Source: JAHEJA01 sp965657215
GTDB lineage: Bacteria > Pseudomonadota > Alphaproteobacteria > Rhodobacterales > Rhodobacteraceae
Assembly (NCBI GenBank): GCA_965657215.1
Contig: CBFHNR010000017.1
Span: 1 to 52,848 of the forward strand
Direction: 5' to 3'
Length of the DNA stretch: 52,848 nt
Every line of letters begins with the position of its first letter. The stretch's first letter is position 1. The position numbers and the translations under genes were made by a program. Shown piece by piece: positions 42,882 to 51,399 of this stretch. The notes beneath the pieces were generated by a model. The model searched no databases. It had not been told where the DNA came from and worked only from the letters and a program-made list of their open reading frames with translations.

Positions 42882-44219
42882 TTAGGCCATCAACCGCTTT
42901 ACAAGTTTATTTTGCTGCACAATCGTTTGGGCCAGATCAATCGTTGTGATATGGCCGTCGCGTACGATTTGACGACCCTCAACAAAGACATCTCGCACCT
43001 TGTTGACGCCGATCAACACCAATGCGGCTGGATCCCAACTGCCTGCGGCTTCGATCCCGGTTACATCCCAGATCGCGATATCCGCGCGTTTACCAATCGC
43101 GATTTGCCCGCAGTCATCCCGTCCAAGGGTTTGCGCCCCGCCGCGTGTCGCAATCTCTAGCGCCTCGCGCGCGCTCATGGCATCAGCGCCATTGATCACG
43201 CGCTGCAATAGCATTGTCTGACGGGCTTCGTTCATGAGGTTGCCTGCATCATTGCTGGCTGATCCATCAACGCCAAGACCCACTTTCACGCCCGCATCGC
43301 GCATCTGACGCACAGGCGCAATGCCCGACCCAAGGCGGCAATTCGAACAAGGGCAATGCGCAACCCCTGTGCCAGATCGCGCAAAAAGATCAATTTCTTG
43401 CGCATCCAGTTTGACGCAATGGGCATGCCAGACATCATCCCCTGTCCACCCCAAATCTTCGGCATATTGACCGGGACGACAGCCGAATTTTTCCATTGAA
43501 TAGGCAATATCTTCGTCATTTTCTGCCAAGTGCGTATGTAACATCACGCCTTTGTCACGCGCCAATAGCGCCGCATCGCGCATCAAATCACGACTAACCG
43601 AAAAGGGAGAACAGGGCGCAAGGCCCACGCGCACCATTGCGCCTTCGCTGGCATCATGAAACTGATCCACAACACGGATACAGTCGTTTAAAATATCTTG
43701 TTCCCGTTCCACCAGATGATCAGGGGGCAAGCCGCCATCGGACTCCCCAATGCTCATTGCGCCGCGCGTGGCGTGAAACCGCATGCCGATGTCTTGGGCC
43801 GCATAGATCGTATCATCAAGGCGCGATCCGTTCGGGTAGAGATACAAATGATCCGACGTCATAGTACAGCCAGACAAAGCCAATTCCGCCAATCCCGTCA
43901 GGGCGGATACGCGCATTTCCTCAGGCCCAAACCGCGCCCAAATTGGATAGAGCGTTTGCAACCAACCAAAGAGCAACGCATCCTGCCCCCCCGGAACTGC
44001 GCGGGTGAGGGTTTGGTACAAATGATGGTGCGTGTTCACCAAGCCCGGCGTCACGACGCACCCATGGGCCAAAACCACCTCTTCACCTTCTGATGGTTTC
44101 AAGTGACCAATGTCCGAAATCACGCCATCAACGAGACGGATATCCATGCCCGCAAGCTCGCGGCGGTGATCGTCCATCGTTAGGATCATATCAGCGCTTT
44201 TGATCAAGATAGATGTCAT
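42882..44219 (-). CDS. 8-oxoguanine deaminase-like amidohydrolase
   Basis: The 445-residue amidohydrolase of the TRZ/ATZ branch has zinc motif VNTHHHLYQTLTRA near 60-75, HTHLAENDEDI near 225, WHAHCVKLD near 255 and GVDGSASNDAGN near 320. The loop FGWLQTLYPIWARF near 88-100 is typical of 8-oxoguanine deaminases, which turn 8-oxoguanine into urate, and also of hydroxyatrazine hydrolases. The first is more likely beside guanine deaminase. It ends one base from the SAP-domain gene on the other strand and follows the hisN-type gene by 6 bases. Confidence 0.85.
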   Translation of the reverse strand: MTSILIKSADMILTMDDHRRELAGMDIRLVDGVISDIGHLKPSEGEEVVLAHGCVVTPGLVNTHHHLYQTLTRAVPGGQDALLFGWLQTLYPIWARFGPEEMRVSALTGLAELALSGCTMTSDHLYLYPNGSRLDDTIYAAQDIGMRFHATRGAMSIGESDGGLPPDHLVEREQDILNDCIRVVDQFHDASEGAMVRVGLAPCSPFSVSRDLMRDAALLARDKGVMLHTHLAENDEDIAYSMEKFGCRPGQYAEDLGWTGDDVWHAHCVKLDAQEIDLFARSGTGVAHCPCSNCRLGSGIAPVRQMRDAGVKVGLGVDGSASNDAGNLMNEARQTMLLQRVINGADAMSAREALEIATRGGAQTLGRDDCGQIAIGKRADIAIWDVTGIEAAGSWDPAALVLIGVNKVRDVFVEGRQIVRDGHITTIDLAQTIVQQNKLVKRLMA

Positions 44220-44225
44220 GTCAGC

Positions 44226-45056
44226 TTACTCCGCAAACAGCGTCAAATGTGGGAGGGCCGCGTTTAGAATATCTTGGTTCGCAGCCGCTACCAGCTGGCC
44301 GCCTTGATGCGCAGGACCGCCTGACCAATTCGTCACAACACCCCCTGCGGCCTCGATAACGGCAATAGGGCCGTGGATATCATACGGGTTCAGCCCTGCT
44401 TCGATGACCAAATCAACCTGACCGCTCGCCACTAAGGCGTACGCATAACAATCCATGCCATAACGCACGAGCTTGGTCTGAGAGGCGACAGCCTCGAATG
44501 CGGCGCGCTCTTGTTCTGTGCCAACTTCTGGAAAGGTCGTCATGAGGATGGCTTGATCAATGCGGTTGGTGCTTGAGCTCGCAAGCGGTCTTTGCCCCAT
44601 CGGGCCTTCAACATAGCTATGACCCAGCCCCCCTACAAACCGCTCACCGATATAGGGTTGATCAATAAGGCCGAAAATGGGACCATTCTCCGTGCTGGCT
44701 GAAATGAGAACGCCCCAAGTGGGTGTTCCCGAAATAAAACCACGTGTGCCGTCAATCGGGTCCAAGACCCATGTGATCCCTGAGGTACCGCTTTGCTCAC
44801 CAAATTCTTCGCCGAGGATTGCGTCATTCGGGCGATCCTTGGCCAGAATATCGCGCATGACCTCTTCGGCCGCTCTATCCGCGATTGTGACGGGATCAAA
44901 GCCGCTCGCATCCTTATTGTCGGTGACAATTGAAGCTTTGCGAAAATAAGGGAGGATCACAGAGCGCGCCGCATCCGCAAGGCGATGGGCAGTTTGGACG
45001 ATGTTGTCCGCGTCTGAGATGAGGTGGTTAGGAAGTGTTGCTGTTGTTGTGGTCAT
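44226..45056 (-). CDS. hisN: Histidinol-phosphatase of the inositol-monophosphatase family
   Basis: The 276-residue Mg2+-dependent phosphatase has the metal site GEEFGEQSG near 86, the signature WVLDPIDGTRGFISG near 100-115 and the second metal aspartate in NPYDIHGPIAVIEAAGG near 220-235. The TRGFISG ending of the signature is characteristic of HisN, which removes phosphate from histidinol phosphate in histidine synthesis; other inositol-phosphatase-like activities are possible. The ATG at 45056 follows GGGGG. It precedes the amidohydrolase gene by 6 bases on the same strand and follows the XRE gene. Confidence 0.88.
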   Translation of the reverse strand: MTTTTATLPNHLISDADNIVQTAHRLADAARSVILPYFRKASIVTDNKDASGFDPVTIADRAAEEVMRDILAKDRPNDAILGEEFGEQSGTSGITWVLDPIDGTRGFISGTPTWGVLISASTENGPIFGLIDQPYIGERFVGGLGHSYVEGPMGQRPLASSSTNRIDQAILMTTFPEVGTEQERAAFEAVASQTKLVRYGMDCYAYALVASGQVDLVIEAGLNPYDIHGPIAVIEAAGGVVTNWSGGPAHQGGQLVAAANQDILNAALPHLTLFAE

Positions 45057-45103
45057 TGCGCCCCCAAGTGTTATAGGGGCGCTAAACAAAAACTAGCTAA
45101 AAA

Positions 45104-45475
45104 TCAAGCGACGTCGCTTAACACGCGCGCGAGGTCGAACAAACGACGGCGTTGGTTTTCCGGAATTGCATAGTAAGAGCGCACCAATTCAAGCGCCTCT
45201 TTGTCCCCCATGAGGTCCGCTGGAACGGAACTATCGCCCGCCGCAGCAGACTCGTCATTGTCTAGGCCATCGAAAAAGAAACTGATTTGCACATCAAGAG
45301 CCGCGGCAATATCCCAAAGACGGGACGCGCTGACACGGTTTGCACCTGTTTCGTATTTTTGGATCTGCTGAAATTTGATACCAACTTGCTCTGCCAATTG
45401 CTGTTGCGTCATGCCTACCAACCAACGGCGGTGGCGAACTCGTTTTCCAACATGGACATCAACTGGGTGCGTCAT
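45104..45475 (-). CDS. XRE-family transcriptional regulator
   Basis: The 123-residue protein has a canonical helix-turn-helix: GMTQQQLAEQVGIKFQQIQKYE (split, about residues 23-45) followed by GANRVSASRLWDIAAAL. The short C-terminal region has an acidic linker and an ending IPENQRRRLFDLARVLSDV that may be a dimerisation helix. This compact type is very common in Rhodobacteraceae and other alphaproteobacteria and is usually chromosomal rather than phage-borne. AAAGGA precedes the ATG at 45475. It is divergent from the quinone reductase gene across a 286-base gap. Confidence 0.9.
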   Translation of the reverse strand: MTHPVDVHVGKRVRHRRWLVGMTQQQLAEQVGIKFQQIQKYETGANRVSASRLWDIAAALDVQISFFFDGLDNDESAAAGDSSVPADLMGDKEALELVRSYYAIPENQRRRLFDLARVLSDVA

Positions 45476-45761
45476 GTAATATTTCCTTTTTTTCCAGACT
45501 GCCACTTGGCAAAGGGCTATGACGACAGGGTCGCCATTTTAATTCCGCTGCGCATCCCTACAGCATTACGACGAATGTACCATAAGAAAGTTACCTTGCA
45601 AGGCACTAAAAATTGATAAATACGTACTAAAATGGATCAAAACCTGCTTAAGGCGAGTGAATTTTTGCACTTTCGTACTATGCTTGGTTGAATGATGTCA
45701 TTTTTGGATAGACGGCGCAAAAACGTGATAACCCTATGAACTTGACAGGAGGTTTCTGAAA
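45476..45761. other. Divergent intergenic region of XRE and quinone reductase genes
   Basis: No gene is visible in this 286-base gap. The part next to the reductase is AT-rich and contains CGTACTA twice (45623-45629 and 45674-45680). It should hold the promoters of both genes. Whether the repeats bind the XRE protein is open. Confidence 0.4.
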
Positions 45762-46730
45762 ATGAAGGCTTTTCATATCCCCAAGCAAGGCGATCTTGCA
45801 GAAATCATGAACATTTCCACACCTACTCCAAAAAAGGGAGAAATTCGCGTAAAAATTCACGCATGTGGGCTCAATTTTGCGGATCTACTGATGCAAAAAG
45901 GCACCTATCAGGATACGCCTGAGGCGCCTTTTACGCTTGGAATGGAGATTTCAGGAACGATTGACGCCATTGGTCCGGACACAGAGGCTCCAGAAATCGG
46001 TCGACGCGTGGCCGTTTTTGGCGGTCAAGGCGGGCTTGCGGAATACGGCTGTTTTGATGTGAACCGCTGCGTTGTCATTCCAGAGAGCATGTCCTTCAAA
46101 GACGCCGCTGCCTTTCAAATTGCATACGGCACCAGTCATGTCGCACTTGATTATAAAGCAGGGCTAAAACCTGGGGAAACCTTAGTGGTTTTGGGTGCTG
46201 CAGGGGGCGTTGGCTTGACGGCTGTTGAAATCGGCAAAGTCATGGGTGCCAAGGTCATTGCCGTGGCCCGTGGTGCGGACAAATTAAAGGTCGCTCAGGA
46301 GGCTGGTGCAGATCATGTGATTGACGCTGAAAGCGACGACCTGAGAGGTCAGATCAAAGCCTTGGGTGGCGCAGACGTTGTGTATGATCCCGTTGGGGGC
46401 GAGCAATTCAAAGACGCCTTTCGTGCCTGCAACCCCGAAGCGCGGATCATCGTGATTGGCTTTGCCTCTGGTGAGGTTCCAAAAATTGCCGCCAATCACC
46501 TATTGGTGAAAAACATTACTGTACAAGGGTTCTACTGGGGCGGATATTTAGCGTTCAAACCAAATGTGGTCACGGATAGCTTAGCAACCCTTCTCGATTG
46601 GTACACCTCAGGGAAAATCAAGCCCCATATCAGCCACACTTTCGACCTAGACAGCGCAGGCGAGGCGCTGGATACCTTGCGAGCCCGCAAGTCCACAGGC
46701 AAGGTCGTTGTACAAATTTCACACGACTAA
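45762..46730 (+). CDS. NADPH:quinone oxidoreductase, zinc-free MDR family
   Basis: The 322-residue protein belongs to the medium-chain dehydrogenase/reductase family. The catalytic domain covers about 1-125 and 265-322 (VKIHACGLNFADLLMQKGTY split near 30-50). The NADPH-binding Rossmann fold starts VVLGAAGGVGLTAVEIGK near 143. The structural and catalytic zinc ligands of alcohol dehydrogenases are missing, which points to QOR-type quinone or enal reduction. It is preceded by AGGAGG and is a single gene. Confidence 0.9.
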   Translation: MKAFHIPKQGDLAEIMNISTPTPKKGEIRVKIHACGLNFADLLMQKGTYQDTPEAPFTLGMEISGTIDAIGPDTEAPEIGRRVAVFGGQGGLAEYGCFDVNRCVVIPESMSFKDAAAFQIAYGTSHVALDYKAGLKPGETLVVLGAAGGVGLTAVEIGKVMGAKVIAVARGADKLKVAQEAGADHVIDAESDDLRGQIKALGGADVVYDPVGGEQFKDAFRACNPEARIIVIGFASGEVPKIAANHLLVKNITVQGFYWGGYLAFKPNVVTDSLATLLDWYTSGKIKPHISHTFDLDSAGEALDTLRARKSTGKVVVQISHD

Positions 46731-46839
46731 ACAGTTATTCGGTTTTTTAGGCGACAAAGCCTTGAAAGCCGTTTAAACTATGACGATATTACATCCGAAC
46801 AGCTGGATTACCAGTTCGTGCAATAACTTGGAGGCATTT

Positions 46840-47616
46840 ATGGCACAATTCGACACACTGCGTTCTGCTGCTGGCGTAAACGCGGCGCAGATCGATCAAG
46901 GGCTTCGCGCCCATATGAACAAAGTCTATGGAACAATGTCTGTAGGCATGCTCATCACTGCTTTGGCAGCATGGGCGATTGCGGGACTTGCGGTTACAAC
47001 CGACCCTGCACAGGCCGTTGGCCAAATGCAAAACGGCACAATGCTCACATCTTTGGGTGCAGCAATTTACACATCAGCCTTGAAATGGGTTGTTATGTTT
47101 GCCCCTCTTGCCATGATCTTCGCCTTTGGTGCGGTCATGCGTCGGGCATCTGCGCAAGCGGCACAGCTCTTCTTCTTTGTCTTTGCGACATTGATCGGTG
47201 TTTCCCTTAGCTCGATTTTCATTTTCTACACGTCTTATTCCATCGTACAAACGTTCCTCGTGACATCCATTGCATTCGCTGGCTTGTCTCTCTGGGGCTA
47301 TACAACCAAGCGTGACATTTCCGGTTGGGGATCTTTCCTCATCATGGGTGTGATTGGTATTTTGGTTGCATCAATCGTGAACATCTTTTTGGGCTCACCT
47401 GCGATCATGTTCGCGATTTCGGTACTCGGTGTTTTGATCTTCGCAGGCCTAACAGCCTATGATACGCAACAAATCAAAACCGAATACTTGGCGCATGCGC
47501 ATCATGGTGATCAAGAATGGTTGGACAAATCAGCCATCCACGGCGCGTTGAACCTATATCTAGACTTCTTGAACATGTTCCAATTCTTGCTCATGTTTAT
47601 GGGCGATGGTGAATAA
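46840..47616 (+). CDS. Bax inhibitor-1/YccA family membrane protein
   Basis: The 258-residue protein has seven membrane segments. The N-terminus QIDQGLRAHMNKVYGTMSVGMLITALAAW (split) and the ending with LYLDFLNMFQFLLMFMGD are characteristic of bacterial BI-1 proteins; YDTQQIKTEYL near 208-218 includes the conserved aspartate. Members act as pH-sensitive calcium leak channels or interact with FtsH; the role here is not shown. TTGGAGG precedes the ATG at 46840. A terminator follows. Confidence 0.93.
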   Translation: MAQFDTLRSAAGVNAAQIDQGLRAHMNKVYGTMSVGMLITALAAWAIAGLAVTTDPAQAVGQMQNGTMLTSLGAAIYTSALKWVVMFAPLAMIFAFGAVMRRASAQAAQLFFFVFATLIGVSLSSIFIFYTSYSIVQTFLVTSIAFAGLSLWGYTTKRDISGWGSFLIMGVIGILVASIVNIFLGSPAIMFAISVLGVLIFAGLTAYDTQQIKTEYLAHAHHGDQEWLDKSAIHGALNLYLDFLNMFQFLLMFMGDGE

Positions 47617-47638
47617 GCTTCGCTCTATAGAGAATTCA

Positions 47639-47663
47639 GGGTCGCCTTGGGCGGCCCTTTTTT
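47639..47663 (+). terminator. Rho-independent terminator of the BI-1 gene
   Basis: GGGTCGCC (47639-47646) pairs with GGCGGCCC (47650-47657), with one G-T pair, followed by TTTTTT. The T run overlaps the stop codon of the convergent protease gene. Confidence 0.85.
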
Positions 47664-49203
47664 ATGACCAGATGAAGTCATCCGCGCTTAACTCAGATGT
47701 CGCGACATCCCAAAACAATATCTCAAGCCCCTGATAGGCAAAGACAGCGCCGTAAGATGTATCGGACACATGATCCAAAACGGTATTTGCGGTTAGCCCC
47801 GTAAATCCGACAAGCGAGACCTTATCTAGCCCAGCTTCAAAATCTGCGCCTTGGTACGTAAATTCCGACGTATCAACGGTCACATCAGACAAATCTACCG
47901 CAACAATAACATCCGACCCATCATTAGGGGCAAAGACAAAGGTATCGGCACCGATGCCCCCCATCAAGATGTCATCCTCTTTGCCACCATCAAGAGTATC
48001 AGTCCCACCAAAGAAAATTGACTTGCCATCACCAATGAGGACATCCTCGCCACGATGCCCATCAAGGATGTCGTTATGAACCCCACCGACCATAATATCG
48101 GCGCCCCTTCCCCCTGTGAGGCGGTTTGCCCCAGAATAGGACACAAGGATATCATCACCATCGTCACCAGAGAGTTCATTCGCCCCAAGCGCATCGTAGA
48201 GAATGTCATCTCCATTACCGCCGGACACCGTATCCGCGCCTTGGCCGCCAATGAGGAGATTAGACACATCATTTCCAATCAAGACATCATTCTCAAAGCC
48301 ACCGATAGCATCCTCAACAATGGTATCCTGATAGATAATGACATTCCCCTTCAATCCCCCCGCATCAGAGATTGACCCAGGCACAAGTGAAATATATTGC
48401 TCTTGATATGACTGACTGAGGTCAAGGGTGTCATGACCTTCCGTGTCAAAAACTGTCAGAGCAATTGGCACAAATTCCAAGTCCACATCATCCCAATACC
48501 CCCCAACATTTTGGGAATACCCGTAAGTCGTATCGCCAATATTTGCCTCAACGTTTGAGCCATAAATATTGTGAATGGCCAAGATGTCCGCCGGCATTGG
48601 CGTCAAGATATAGGCATAATCCGCATCGACGTTTGGATTTTCGTTTTGATCAAAATAGGACATGACCGTCATTTGCCAGCTATCATTGGCAAATGCGGCA
48701 TCGCGATCGAAATCAGTCCCATCATTGTCATCGTCACCAGCATTATAATTGCCAGGATGCGCTAAACCCAGTGCATGGCCGATTTCATGGATCATCGTCT
48801 GCAGGCTATAACTTGCATAGTCGACGGTTATCACATCACCCCAATAACTACGCGACCAATCTGGTTCAATCCAATCTTCTGAAATCACGATTTCGGAATA
48901 GGTGATCACTCCGTTGTCATCCGCCTCATAAGAAGAATAGGCTTGGTCTCGTCCTTCATGGTAAATCCAAAGATCTGGGTCGCCGTCATTCAAAATTTCA
49001 AAGTTGAGGCCAGACACCATTTCCCAAGCCTCAAAGGCCGCAAGCGCAAAAAGCTGACCTGCTTGGTTCAGGTCCGATATCTTGACCGTAATTGTTCCAC
49101 CAACCGAGACATCAAATTTATGCGGTTCGTCGTCTTCGTGATACATCCACCCTTGATCGGTGAGCTGATAGGCGATCTGATCTAGGGTATATATTGGCTT
49201 CAT
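47662..49203 (-). CDS. Serralysin-like M10 metalloprotease with RTX repeats
   Basis: The 513-residue protein starts MKPIYTLDQIAYQLTDQGW at 49203, as secreted serralysins do. The zinc site HEIGHALGLAHPG is near residues 135-147 and the Met-turn VMSYF near 183, so the catalytic domain is complete. Residues about 300-420 hold RTX units such as GGQGADTVSGGNGDDIL and GGRGADIMVGG, which bind calcium. The C-terminal region ends in DDFIWS, an acidic-hydrophobic tail as in type I secretion substrates. There is no signal peptide. No ABC transporter, membrane fusion or inhibitor gene is nearby. Confidence 0.92.
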   Translation of the reverse strand: MKPIYTLDQIAYQLTDQGWMYHEDDEPHKFDVSVGGTITVKISDLNQAGQLFALAAFEAWEMVSGLNFEILNDGDPDLWIYHEGRDQAYSSYEADDNGVITYSEIVISEDWIEPDWSRSYWGDVITVDYASYSLQTMIHEIGHALGLAHPGNYNAGDDDNDGTDFDRDAAFANDSWQMTVMSYFDQNENPNVDADYAYILTPMPADILAIHNIYGSNVEANIGDTTYGYSQNVGGYWDDVDLEFVPIALTVFDTEGHDTLDLSQSYQEQYISLVPGSISDAGGLKGNVIIYQDTIVEDAIGGFENDVLIGNDVSNLLIGGQGADTVSGGNGDDILYDALGANELSGDDGDDILVSYSGANRLTGGRGADIMVGGVHNDILDGHRGEDVLIGDGKSIFFGGTDTLDGGKEDDILMGGIGADTFVFAPNDGSDVIVAVDLSDVTVDTSEFTYQGADFEAGLDKVSLVGFTGLTANTVLDHVSDTSYGAVFAYQGLEILFWDVATSELSADDFIWS

Positions 49204-49289
49204 AAATAGGACCTGTAACACTTAACTCTTCTGGAAACTTACCCAAAAGACCAGTTCAGCATATCCCAAAGCAATATTATTCCAAGGTA

Positions 49290-49318
49290 AAAAACAAAAA
49301 AGCCGCTCAATGAGCGGC
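49290..49318 (-). terminator. Rho-independent terminator of rpmG
   Basis: On the minus strand GCCGCTC and GAGCGGC (plus 49302-49318) form a 7-bp stem with a 3-base loop, followed by TTTTTTG. It lies about 30 bases after the rpmG stop. Confidence 0.88.
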
Positions 49319-49346
49319 CTTTTCAAATACAATTTTAAGGGATCAA

Positions 49347-49514
49347 TTACTTGATCTTGCCTTCTTTGTACTCGACGTGCTTGCGTACAACTGGGTCATA
49401 CTTGCGTACAACCATTTTTTCGGTCATTGTACGCGCGTTTTTCTTAGTGACATAAAAGTGTCCGGTGCCCGCGGTCGAGTTCAGGCGGATCTTGATTGTG
49501 GTTGGCTTCGCCAT
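49347..49514 (-). CDS. rpmG: 50S ribosomal protein L33
   Basis: The 55-residue basic protein begins MAKPTTIKIRLNSTAGTG, continues with HFYVTKKNARTMTEKM and ends VVRKHVEYKEGKIK, the complete L33 sequence pattern of the proteobacterial type. It lacks the zinc-binding CxxC pairs, as is usual for the C-minus form. GGAG is 8 bases ahead of the ATG. L33 sits near the E-site of the large ribosomal subunit. It is a single gene between a terminator and rnpB. Confidence 0.96.
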   Translation of the reverse strand: MAKPTTIKIRLNSTAGTGHFYVTKKNARTMTEKMVVRKYDPVVRKHVEYKEGKIK

Positions 49515-49567
49515 AAGTCGTCTCCTGCGTCGGGCACAAGCAGGCCCGTGAATTCATTAGAGCCTGC

Positions 49568-49595
49568 CTTTTACCTATCCCACCGCCCGAGTCAA
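49568..49595 (-). promoter_or_regulatory. Putative rpmG promoter
   Basis: On the minus strand TTGACT (plus 49590-49595) and TAAAAG (plus 49568-49573) are 16 bases apart, about 55 bases upstream of the rpmG start. The -35 box is good and the -10 box is weak. Confidence 0.4.
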
Positions 49596-49643
49596 CCGCT
49601 CTTGGATCAAATAAGCAATATTTTGGCGACATTGCCCGTATTA

Positions 49644-50042
49644 GTCTGCGCGGACCACCTATAAGCCGGATTCTGTCCAAGGGCTATGCCCTTTGGATGA
49701 CCATTCCTCTCAGGAGACAGTTGCCTGCATCCCTCTAGCTGCCAACCCGAACCTCTGGGCCAAAGTATCCCTGCGGTGATATCGGTTGCCCGATCAACCC
49801 CGCGCGAGGTTCCTATTCGGCATTGCTCCCGGTGGGGCTTGCCATGCGGGACGTGTTACCACATCCCCGGTGGGCTCTTACCCCACCGTTTCACCCTTAC
49901 CTCTGCAAGCAGAGGCGGTTTGTTTTCTGTGGCGCTCTCCGTCGGGTTACCCCGCCCGGGCGTTACCCGGCACCGTTACTTTGTGGAGTCCGGACTTTCC
50001 TCGAACACAAGGTCCGCGGCCATCCAGCGATCCGCGCACTGC
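49644..50042 (-). ncRNA. rnpB: RNase P RNA (type A)
   Basis: The RNA of the tRNA 5'-processing ribozyme, about 400 nt. On the minus strand the 5' part has GAGGAAAGTCCGGACTCC (CR I) and the 3' part has the conserved GACAGAATCCGGCTTATAG (CR V). The ends are set by the P1 helix: GCGCGGATC near 50038-50030 pairs with GGTCCGCGC near 49655-49647, including one G-T pair. The exact ends may be off by several bases. It lies 34 bases after the amidase stop and has its own promoter in that gap. Confidence 0.96.
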
Positions 50043-50044
50043 TG

Positions 50045-50073
50045 CGGTTACGGAGTTATCGGCGAAACGTCAA
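50045..50073 (-). promoter_or_regulatory. Putative rnpB promoter
   Basis: On the minus strand TTGACG (plus 50068-50073) and TAACCG (plus 50045-50050) are exactly 17 bases apart. The boxes lie directly after the amidase stop codon at 50076 and just before the estimated 5' end of rnpB. Confidence 0.6.
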
Positions 50074-50075
50074 TG

Positions 50076-50738
50076 CTAAACCGTCAGGCCAAACCGTTCG
50101 GCCAAGTCCGCCATGACACCACAGTCCCATTCATCCAATGGGCCATCTTCCCAAGGTCGAAACCGCAACCGCACAGCAGGTAGAACCAAGTCAGGGAGGG
50201 ACACATCATATCCAACCTGTGCCGCATTCTGCAAAAATGTCGTTTCACATAGGGGTAACGGCTTTGGGTCGGGCTGAATTGCATATCCCATCATGGCAAG
50301 CTGAGACCATGGGAATCGTGGCCCTGGATCAATTTTGCGGCCCAATGACACGTCAGAGTGGCCTAAGATATTTTGCTTTGGAATAGACCAGCGATTCATC
50401 ATCCCCCGCAACAGATCAACAAGGGCCGACATTTGCAGCATGGGAAAGGGCTGAGCTCCATCATTTGCCAATTCGACTCCGATAGAGTGCGAATTCATAT
50501 CCGTTTCACCACGCCAATAGGATCGCCCCGCATGCCATGCCCTGTCCTGCTCTTGGACAAGCTGTGTCACGCGTCCATGCGCGTCGATGACATGATGAGC
50601 CGAGACTTCATGCTGAGGATCACAGAGGCGATCTATGGCCGCCTGCGCTGTGTCCATCGCTGTATAATGTAGGATGATATAGCTTGGCCCCTCAGCATGC
50701 TTGCGGGGGCCAAAATTAGGAGAGGGGCATTGCAACAT
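50076..50738 (-). CDS. N-acetylmuramoyl-L-alanine amidase (Amidase_2)
   Basis: The 220-residue protein is of the AmpD/AmiD fold. The first zinc histidine is in IILHYTAM near residue 23, substrate-side block AHHVIDAHGRVTQLV near 47-61, and the second zinc region ILGHSDVSLGRKIDPG near 123-138. It cuts the bond between muramic acid and the stem peptide. There is no signal peptide, so a cytoplasmic recycling role (AmpD-like) is likely, although the extra C-terminal 60 residues resemble AmiD. It starts 9 bases after the lipoprotein gene and has AAGGGG ahead of the ATG. Confidence 0.9.
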   Translation of the reverse strand: MLQCPSPNFGPRKHAEGPSYIILHYTAMDTAQAAIDRLCDPQHEVSAHHVIDAHGRVTQLVQEQDRAWHAGRSYWRGETDMNSHSIGVELANDGAQPFPMLQMSALVDLLRGMMNRWSIPKQNILGHSDVSLGRKIDPGPRFPWSQLAMMGYAIQPDPKPLPLCETTFLQNAAQVGYDVSLPDLVLPAVRLRFRPWEDGPLDEWDCGVMADLAERFGLTV

Positions 50739-50747
50739 GCCCGCCCC

Positions 50748-51374
50748 TTATTGCTGAACAGCTGCGCGGAACGGCGTTGGGTCCCAATAACAGGCAAACC
50801 CATCCCCATCTGGATCCAACCCTTTTGGATCGCGCTTCGGGCCCCCGCGTTTCAAGAAATCTTCTTGTGCTTGGCTGGAGGATGCATATTTCGCACAATT
50901 CTTGGCTGTGCGCGCATCCGTATTGAGAAAACTGCGCGTATAAAGCTGAACTCCAATGGGGTTTGATGTCTCAATCGCATATTGCACGATATTTGGACGA
51001 TCTGTCCCTGAGCGCGTTGGAACCGCTGTTGGCTCGATCACAGTATAAAGCTGACGGTTACGCGCCAATCGCTCGGCGTCGCTTTCGATTGTTTGACGCT
51101 CAGCAACAGCGGTAAAGTTGTTTTCATCAGACAAACCTGGATTGTCAGGGTTAACGGATCCCGTAAGGTTTGTCGCATCCAAAGGCGCCGAGAGCGGGCC
51201 ATCCAAGGGCGTTGTTGTCACATCAGACGGTGCAGGAAGGCCAGAGAGCTGCGCATCACGGAGGATTTGATCCTTGTCCCCTGCCCCGACATATCCACTA
51301 TTTGGGATCGCCGGCTCACAAGCAGCAAGTGCCAAGCCTGAAAGTGCCATCAAAATATACCGCATACCCATCAT
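50748..51374 (-). CDS. Lipoprotein with Excalibur-like C-terminal domain
   Basis: The protein has 208 residues from the ATG at 51374, placed by AAGG and by lying beyond the gatA stop; two later ATGs (51371, 51365) are also usable. The signal peptide ends in a lipobox, LALAAC, near residues 14-19, so the cysteine should be lipidated. The middle is low in order and rich in Pro, Asp and Asn. The C-terminus has AKNCAKYASSSQAQEDFL and the calcium-loop DPDGDGFACYWDP, matching the Excalibur domain. The function is unknown; the cell envelope is its likely location. Confidence 0.82.
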   Translation of the reverse strand: MMGMRYILMALSGLALAACEPAIPNSGYVGAGDKDQILRDAQLSGLPAPSDVTTTPLDGPLSAPLDATNLTGSVNPDNPGLSDENNFTAVAERQTIESDAERLARNRQLYTVIEPTAVPTRSGTDRPNIVQYAIETSNPIGVQLYTRSFLNTDARTAKNCAKYASSSQAQEDFLKRGGPKRDPKGLDPDGDGFACYWDPTPFRAAVQQ

Positions 51375-51399
51375 CCCATTTGCCTTGTTAGACAGTGTC

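Noticed and set aside
48000..48300. Second block of repeat-like DNA
   Set aside because: It is explained by the RTX units of the serralysin-like protease.
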